NCBI GenBank assembly: GCA_902514645.1
Contig: CABXRO010000008.1
Coordinates: 1 to 52,278, forward strand
Length of the DNA: 52,278 nucleotides
Direction of reading: 5' to 3'
DNA from: an uncultured SAR86 cluster bacterium
GTDB lineage: Bacteria; Pseudomonadota; Gammaproteobacteria; Magnimaribacterales; AG-339-G14
Of this stretch, positions 47,454-52,278 are shown one piece after another. Numbering within the stretch: the first letter of the stretch is position 1; every line of letters begins with the position of its first letter. Below the pieces are notes generated by a model. That model was not told the DNA's origin, ran no database searches, and saw only the letters and a program-made list of their open reading frames with translations. Position numbers and translations under genes: made by a program.

Positions 47454-48917
47454 ATGAAAGAAGAAATTTTAGATGTGTTAATTGTTGGATCTGGTATCTC
47501 TGGTATTGGCGCTGGAGCTCATTTAAGTATGAAGTGTCCTAATAAAAAGTACTTAATTCTAGAGGGAAGAGAAAATTTTGGAGGTACATGGGACCTATTT
47601 AAATATCCTGGCATAAGATCTGATTCGGATATGCATACTCTAGGTTTTAGCTTCAAGCCCTGGGTTCATAAAAAATCCATAGCAGATGGTTCATCCATTA
47701 TGGACTATTTAGAAGAAACCATTAAGGAGTATGAACTCACAGATAAAATAAGATACAAGCATCATGTTCATCAGGCTGAATGGTCTTCGTCAGAAAATCT
47801 TTGGACATTAAGAGTCGAAGATAAAAATTCTGGAGAAACCAAGCTATTTAAATCATCTTTTTTATATATGTGTGCAGGCTACTACAGCTACAAAGGCGGA
47901 CACTTGCCAGAATTCAAAGGAAGAGAAGATTTTCAAGGCGATATCGTTCACCCTCAGGAGTGGCCAGAAAATTTTGATTATGAGGGAAAAAATATAGTTG
48001 TAATAGGAAGCGGCGCTACTGCAGCAACGATAGTTCCTGAAATGTCCAAGAAAGCCAAACATGTAACAATGTTGCAAAGATCTCCTACTTATTATGCATC
48101 TGCTCCAGATGAGGATGCTGTGGCTATTTTTCTTAATAAGTTTCTTCCAAGACGCTTTGTATACAGCCTTATAAGGCTTAGAAATGTTCTTTTTCAACAA
48201 TGGATGTATAAAAGAGCAAGAAGTCGTCCTGAAAAGGTCAAGGAATTCTTATTAGACAGGGTTAAAGAAGAACTTCCCAATTATAATATACAAAAACATT
48301 TCACGCCTTCCTATAATCCTTGGGAACAACGCATGTGTTTGGTTCCTAACAGCGATTTATTTGAGGCCATCAGACAAAATGATGTATCCATAGTTACTGA
48401 TCATATTGAAAAATTTACCAAAGAGGGAATTGAGCTTAAATCCGGAGAAGTTTTAAAAACCGATGTAATAATTACCGCAACAGGTATTGTTCTTGAAAAC
48501 TTTGGTGGAATAGAGGTTAAAGTTGATGATTCTTTAGTCAAGATCTCAAATACTATGACATACAAAAGTATGATGTATAGCGGCATACCTAATTTTGTAA
48601 ATTCATTCGGGTATATCAATGCGTCTTGGACCTTGAAAGCAGACATCACAAGCGAGTATGTTTGTCGTTTGATCAAACATATGGATAAAAATAATTTTAA
48701 AAAATGTTGTCCAGAAATACCTTCCGATGTTGAGGAATCTAAAGATTGGCTAGAAGATTGGTCTTCGGGATATATTCAAAGATCAATTCATAAGTTTGCA
48801 AAACAGGGAAATAAAAAACCTTGGGTAAATTATCAAGATTATTTAAAAGATTGGTTTGACGTAAAGTTTGGAAAAATGGAGGATGGTAACCTTCAATTTT
48901 CCAATAAAAAATCTTAA
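47454..48917 (+). CDS. Baeyer-Villiger-type flavin-containing monooxygenase
   Basis: 487 aa. The FAD-binding GSGISGIGAG lies at residues 12-21, and the NADPH-binding GSGATAATIVPEM follows in the second Rossmann fold. Between them is FQGDIVHPQEWP, which fits the Baeyer-Villiger fingerprint FxGxxxHxxxWP exactly. GGTWDLFKYPGIRSDSDMHT is also family-typical. It is likely to convert a ketone to an ester or oxidise a heteroatom; the substrate is unknown. It follows the rhodanese gene by 35 nt with its own -10-like box. Confidence 0.92.
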   Translation: MKEEILDVLIVGSGISGIGAGAHLSMKCPNKKYLILEGRENFGGTWDLFKYPGIRSDSDMHTLGFSFKPWVHKKSIADGSSIMDYLEETIKEYELTDKIRYKHHVHQAEWSSSENLWTLRVEDKNSGETKLFKSSFLYMCAGYYSYKGGHLPEFKGREDFQGDIVHPQEWPENFDYEGKNIVVIGSGATAATIVPEMSKKAKHVTMLQRSPTYYASAPDEDAVAIFLNKFLPRRFVYSLIRLRNVLFQQWMYKRARSRPEKVKEFLLDRVKEELPNYNIQKHFTPSYNPWEQRMCLVPNSDLFEAIRQNDVSIVTDHIEKFTKEGIELKSGEVLKTDVIITATGIVLENFGGIEVKVDDSLVKISNTMTYKSMMYSGIPNFVNSFGYINASWTLKADITSEYVCRLIKHMDKNNFKKCCPEIPSDVEESKDWLEDWSSGYIQRSIHKFAKQGNKKPWVNYQDYLKDWFDVKFGKMEDGNLQFSNKKS

Positions 48918-48931
48918 AAGAAACTAGCTCT

Positions 48932-51900
48932 ATGCTAGTCAAAAATCTTCTTAGTAGTTTTTTCATTGTAATATTTTTACTTTCATGTGGTGGAGGTGGA
49001 AATTCTGGTTCTTCCAGTGAAGAAAACTTCACTTTTCAAAAGCTTCTTAATGGATTAGTTGTCGATGGTTATATAAAGAATGCTGAAGTTTGGATTGAAA
49101 CAACTAACGATTTTTCAAGTTTTGGAGAAATAAAGACAATTTCAAATCAGTTGGGAAGCTTTAATCTATCTACCAAAGAAACAAATTTTAGAGTTCAATC
49201 TTCTGGAGGTTTTGACCTAGACACTAACAACAGTCTTGATGACCTAATTTTAGTGAATCATAAAATTAATAATTTCGTATCTAATTCTCAACAACCTTTA
49301 ATAGTTTCGCCATTAACAACTTCAGATTTTTTTCTATCCCTATCTCTTGCAAAACTTAACAATCCTTTTTCTGTAACAATAAATAATCTTTTGGGCTTAG
49401 ATCAAAGCCTTAACATCAATATAGTTGATCATGTTAAAAATATAAATAATGGCTACAAATTTTCCGAAGCTTATGAAAAAGCTAATCAACTAACGATACT
49501 CGCTTTGTCTTTAACAAAGGTAGTAAATAATATAAGAGGTTTTGAGATAAAAAGTAATGAAATTTTTCAAATAATACTTGATGAAATGGTTTCTTCTTAT
49601 CAGATTTCTCAAAGTGAAGTAAATATTGAATCAAGGGCGATACTGGATTCAATCATTGAGAAAGTTAATTTTACGTTTTCTTTATCTCTTCAAAACGAAA
49701 CTAGAGAAAAAGTATCAAATATGCTTGAAAAGTTCTTACCCTTGATACAGGTGAAACCAAATTTAGCTACTACCCATGCGTTATTCGATTTTGCTACAGA
49801 CAACTTCTTTATAGATCTCATAACAGTTGCTTCAGGCAATGATATGCAGAATATCTATTCTAGATACGACTCAGATTTAGTAACTTACGTTTCAGAAATT
49901 TCTGGCGAAACAGAAGCGAATTTAGCTTTTTCTATCAAGGCAAACATTGATTTCATTAATTCTTTTGAAGATCAAGTATTCAATATCGATGTTTTAGCAA
50001 ATGATGATTTTGATAATCAAGCACTATTTAATATTAGTTTTACGCAGCCAATAAACGGAACAATAACCAAAAACAGTTCTAATATTTTAGTCTACCAACC
50101 AAATACAGATTTCAATGGAAATGATTCTTTTACTTATACCCTTGAACAAGGATCTTTAAGCTCTTTGGCGACTGTTAATATATCGGTAGCTTCTTTACCG
50201 GATGCTCCTATCATTTCTTCCACACCAGATAATATATTAACTCCAGAGAATCAGCTCGATGTTATAACTATACTTGCCAGCGATGCTGATGGAGATCCTT
50301 TAAGTTTTTTACTTTCAGGACTTGATGCATCTTATTTTAGTATTTCAAATACAGGTCAGTTAGTATTTCAAGATCTTCCAGATTATGAATCAAAGTCCAG
50401 CTTTAACATCACAATTACAGTAAGCGATGGCTCTTTATCTAACTCAGTAAACTTAACTGTAAGTATTATTGATATTTCCTATGGTATAGATCTTTTGGTC
50501 TATTACGCTCCGGATATGCTTTCTTTTTATGGATCAGAGTCGGCTGTAAGAACTAAAGTCCTTTATTTGATTACATCTGCAAACAGTGCATTAAACAGAA
50601 GTAAGGCAGAAATTCAGTTTAATCTTCTGAAACTTTTACCATATGACTTAGATGTTAACAATCAATCTAGTAATGTCATTTTCTCTAACTTAGTAGAGAG
50701 AGAAAAGATAAAAAGAGATCAGGTTCTATACGGAGCAGATTATTTTATTCTTCTTTCCCGATGGGATAATGCAAAAGTAGATCAAGATGGAGACGCAATT
50801 GGAGGCACTGCTTATATAGATTTTAATATTGGTGAAAATGATTGGGATGCAGCCCATGGCTATTTATCTGCTTGGTCTGTTGATCCAAACTGGAGCGAAA
50901 TTGGATGCAATCCGTGCTTTCCTGACAAAGTTTTTGCTCACGAGTTAGGACATAATTTAGGTTCAGGACATTGGCCGGGTTCTAATGGACAATCCTATGC
51001 TTATGGGCACCGAGTTGATGGAAATACTGACGGAGATTTTAATGATAGTTTCGATTGGGGGACAGTGATGAGTTACAGTGATTTTTCACCAGATTTTTTT
51101 TCAAATCCAAATGTTACGTGTAAAAATAATTCTCCTTGTGGTGTGTTTAATCAGAGTGATAATTCTAAATGGTATAACAGCTATGGAATAAGATATTCAA
51201 ATATATTACCTGCTAGCGCACTAGATAATTCAAATGCCTCCAACAAAATAAATATTAAAAATATTTTCCCTAGCATATCCGGAGGAGTCTCTACTTTTTC
51301 AAATGCCGGTTCATCAAGAAATTTTGTAATAACAGAGTTTTCCGATGTAGTTTTAAATGGCTCAACTTATAAAAGTTTTAAATGGGAGAATACTTTGAAT
51401 GGAACTCCAAAGATGGCATATCATTTCTATGAATTAGGTAATAAATATTATATCAATCGAACAGATTATGAAGACGGCTACAAATTTTCTAATCAGGATG
51501 AATATACTCTTTACAACAATAATGATTTATGTGTTTTTTTTGATTCATTTCAAAGTATTGGCAACTATTTATCTAGAGAATGTAGCAATGCTCATCATGG
51601 AAACCCCCCTATTTATAACAATGTCTATCATTTCAATCATTTTATAAAAAATGAAAATATAACCGTACCTTATGGAAATTTTGATGCGATTAAGTACGTT
51701 TTTACGATATGGGATAACAATTCGAGTCCCTATAGTGCAGATGCATATTTAATGCACACAATTTTTTGGATGAATGATGATATGGGAATAGTTCAGTATA
51801 GAGATCACTTAGGGAGAATATGGAAATTAGAAAGTACTGACACAGATGGCGATGGAATCGATAACAAATCAGACAATGATGATGATAATGACGGAGTATT

Positions 51901-51973
51901 AGATATTTATGATGCTTTTAAATTAGATCCAACATCTTCTATCGATTCAAATCAAGACGGAATTCCGGATTAG
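48932..51973 (+). CDS. Secreted metzincin metalloprotease lipoprotein with cadherin-like and Ca-binding repeats
   Basis: 1013 aa. A lipoprotein signal ends in LLSC followed by GGGGNSGSSS. Residues about 35-330 are a domain of unknown function (LVVDGYIKNAEVWIE). An Ig/cadherin-like domain (DVLANDDFD...NDSFTY, about 345-415) and a cadherin-like repeat (about 425-515) follow. The catalytic unit has HELGHNLGSGH at 670-680, the full HExxHxxGxxH zinc motif, with Met-turn VMSY (M713). The C-terminus carries Asp-rich thrombospondin-type-3-like calcium repeats (DTDGDGIDNKSDNDDDND). The catalytic domain resembles bacterial M12-type (reprolysin-like) peptidases. No Shine-Dalgarno; the ATG sits in a small hairpin. 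Confidence 0.9.
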   Translation: MLVKNLLSSFFIVIFLLSCGGGGNSGSSSEENFTFQKLLNGLVVDGYIKNAEVWIETTNDFSSFGEIKTISNQLGSFNLSTKETNFRVQSSGGFDLDTNNSLDDLILVNHKINNFVSNSQQPLIVSPLTTSDFFLSLSLAKLNNPFSVTINNLLGLDQSLNINIVDHVKNINNGYKFSEAYEKANQLTILALSLTKVVNNIRGFEIKSNEIFQIILDEMVSSYQISQSEVNIESRAILDSIIEKVNFTFSLSLQNETREKVSNMLEKFLPLIQVKPNLATTHALFDFATDNFFIDLITVASGNDMQNIYSRYDSDLVTYVSEISGETEANLAFSIKANIDFINSFEDQVFNIDVLANDDFDNQALFNISFTQPINGTITKNSSNILVYQPNTDFNGNDSFTYTLEQGSLSSLATVNISVASLPDAPIISSTPDNILTPENQLDVITILASDADGDPLSFLLSGLDASYFSISNTGQLVFQDLPDYESKSSFNITITVSDGSLSNSVNLTVSIIDISYGIDLLVYYAPDMLSFYGSESAVRTKVLYLITSANSALNRSKAEIQFNLLKLLPYDLDVNNQSSNVIFSNLVEREKIKRDQVLYGADYFILLSRWDNAKVDQDGDAIGGTAYIDFNIGENDWDAAHGYLSAWSVDPNWSEIGCNPCFPDKVFAHELGHNLGSGHWPGSNGQSYAYGHRVDGNTDGDFNDSFDWGTVMSYSDFSPDFFSNPNVTCKNNSPCGVFNQSDNSKWYNSYGIRYSNILPASALDNSNASNKINIKNIFPSISGGVSTFSNAGSSRNFVITEFSDVVLNGSTYKSFKWENTLNGTPKMAYHFYELGNKYYINRTDYEDGYKFSNQDEYTLYNNNDLCVFFDSFQSIGNYLSRECSNAHHGNPPIYNNVYHFNHFIKNENITVPYGNFDAIKYVFTIWDNNSSPYSADAYLMHTIFWMNDDMGIVQYRDHLGRIWKLESTDTDGDGIDNKSDNDDDNDGVLDIYDAFKLDPTSSIDSNQDGIPD

Positions 51974-51977
51974 ATAG

Positions 51978-52277
51978 TTAATTTTCTCTTACAGAGTAAT
52001 CTTCGTCGCTAAATTGAGGAATCATTAAATCTGCATCTGAAGTGTTAATAATGTAAGAAAGTCTAGAATCTCTTTTTAAGAGAAAAACTTTTTCATTGAA
52101 GTGAATCTTCCCAAAAGAGACATCTTCTCCAATAATGAAAAAAGATTCATTTTCATTTTCTTTAGATACTGTCGTAATTATTTTATTTTGATTAGATTTT
52201 TTTACTGATTTAATTTCTTTTTGAAAGTTATTTCCGAATAAATTTATATTTAAAATATCTCCAGAGATTATATCTGC
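51978..52277 (-). CDS. Unidentified protein, C-terminal 99 residues (runs off window)
   Basis: An open minus-strand frame enters from the window end and stops at TAA 51978-51980, 4 nt from the metzincin stop. The visible 99 residues begin ADIISGDILNINLFGNNF, continue with IIGEDVSFGKIHFNEKVFLLKR and end with DEDYSVREN. Alternating beta-rich segments resemble, to my eye, the prodomain-like region that precedes M12-type bacterial metallopeptidases, but no protease domain follows. The start, full length and identity cannot be determined here. Confidence 0.6.
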   Translation of the reverse strand, partial: ADIISGDILNINLFGNNFQKEIKSVKKSNQNKIITTVSKENENESFFIIGEDVSFGKIHFNEKVFLLKRDSRLSYIINTSDADLMIPQFSDEDYSVREN

Positions 52278-52278
52278 A

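Noticed and set aside
47862-48200. 112-codon frame opposite the flavin monooxygenase
   Set aside because: A shadow of the monooxygenase, whose FAD, NADPH and Baeyer-Villiger motifs are all in the plus-strand frame.

Overview
The window is 52 kb of very AT-rich, tightly packed bacterial chromosome. There are no rRNA genes, phage genes, insertion sequences or CRISPR arrays, and no gene-free stretch reaches 300 bases. Gene content and order point to a streamlined marine gammaproteobacterium of the SAR86 type. The evidence is the smc-zipA-ligA block, the alaS-lysC-tRNA-Ser(GCT) block, a full ccmABCDEFGHI cluster, many acyl-CoA dehydrogenases and enoyl-CoA hydratases, a SAM-II riboswitch and a photolyase-related protein. 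The clade assignment is inference from gene content; no marker-gene phylogeny was possible.

Layout. 1-5.1 kb: cysS (its 5' end lies outside the window), a Ca2+/Na+-type antiporter, a solo PD-(D/E)XK nuclease-like protein, tRNA-Asn and uvrB. 5.1-15.3 kb: purL, two Nudix hydrolases, a gamma-carbonic-anhydrase-like protein, a dienelactone hydrolase, alaS, lysC and tRNA-Ser; csrA, usual at this locus, is missing. 15.3-21 kb: a class III aminotransferase, a small unknown protein plus a DUF2805 protein, then on the minus strand an enoyl-CoA hydratase / carboxyltransferase / aldehyde dehydrogenase operon. 21-23.4 kb: metY behind a SAM-II riboswitch with visible terminator and antiterminator pairings, an RRM protein, tRNA-Arg and hisI. 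23.4-29.3 kb: the cytochrome c maturation operon, including a ccmD too short for ordinary ORF calling. 29.3-35 kb: an 810-residue SMC with no visible hinge, zipA, ligA and a lytic-transglycosylase-like lipoprotein.

35-44.4 kb: acyl-CoA metabolism (three acyl-CoA dehydrogenases, a VOC protein, a quinone-reductase-like MDR enzyme, a thioesterase, an enoyl-CoA hydratase), tRNA-Leu, and a photolyase-related gene coupled to a 44-codon DUF2256 zinc-ribbon gene. 44.4-47.4 kb: a five-gene translationally coupled operon of a secreted beta-helix protein, a diheme cytochrome c, two tiny two-helix membrane proteins and a rhodanese. 47.4-52.3 kb: a Baeyer-Villiger-type flavin monooxygenase, a large metzincin lipoprotein and the C-terminal end of an unidentified protein.

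The ccm operon would supply heme attachment for c-type cytochromes such as the diheme protein at 45.6 kb. Several genes or operons that begin after a gap have a -10-like hexamer so close to the ATG that leaderless or nearly leaderless mRNAs are plausible, whereas many genes inside operons rely on overlaps or clear Shine-Dalgarno sequences. The best candidates for something little described are the hingeless SMC, the five-gene beta-helix/cytochrome/rhodanese operon, and the photolyase-DUF2256-DUF2805 set.
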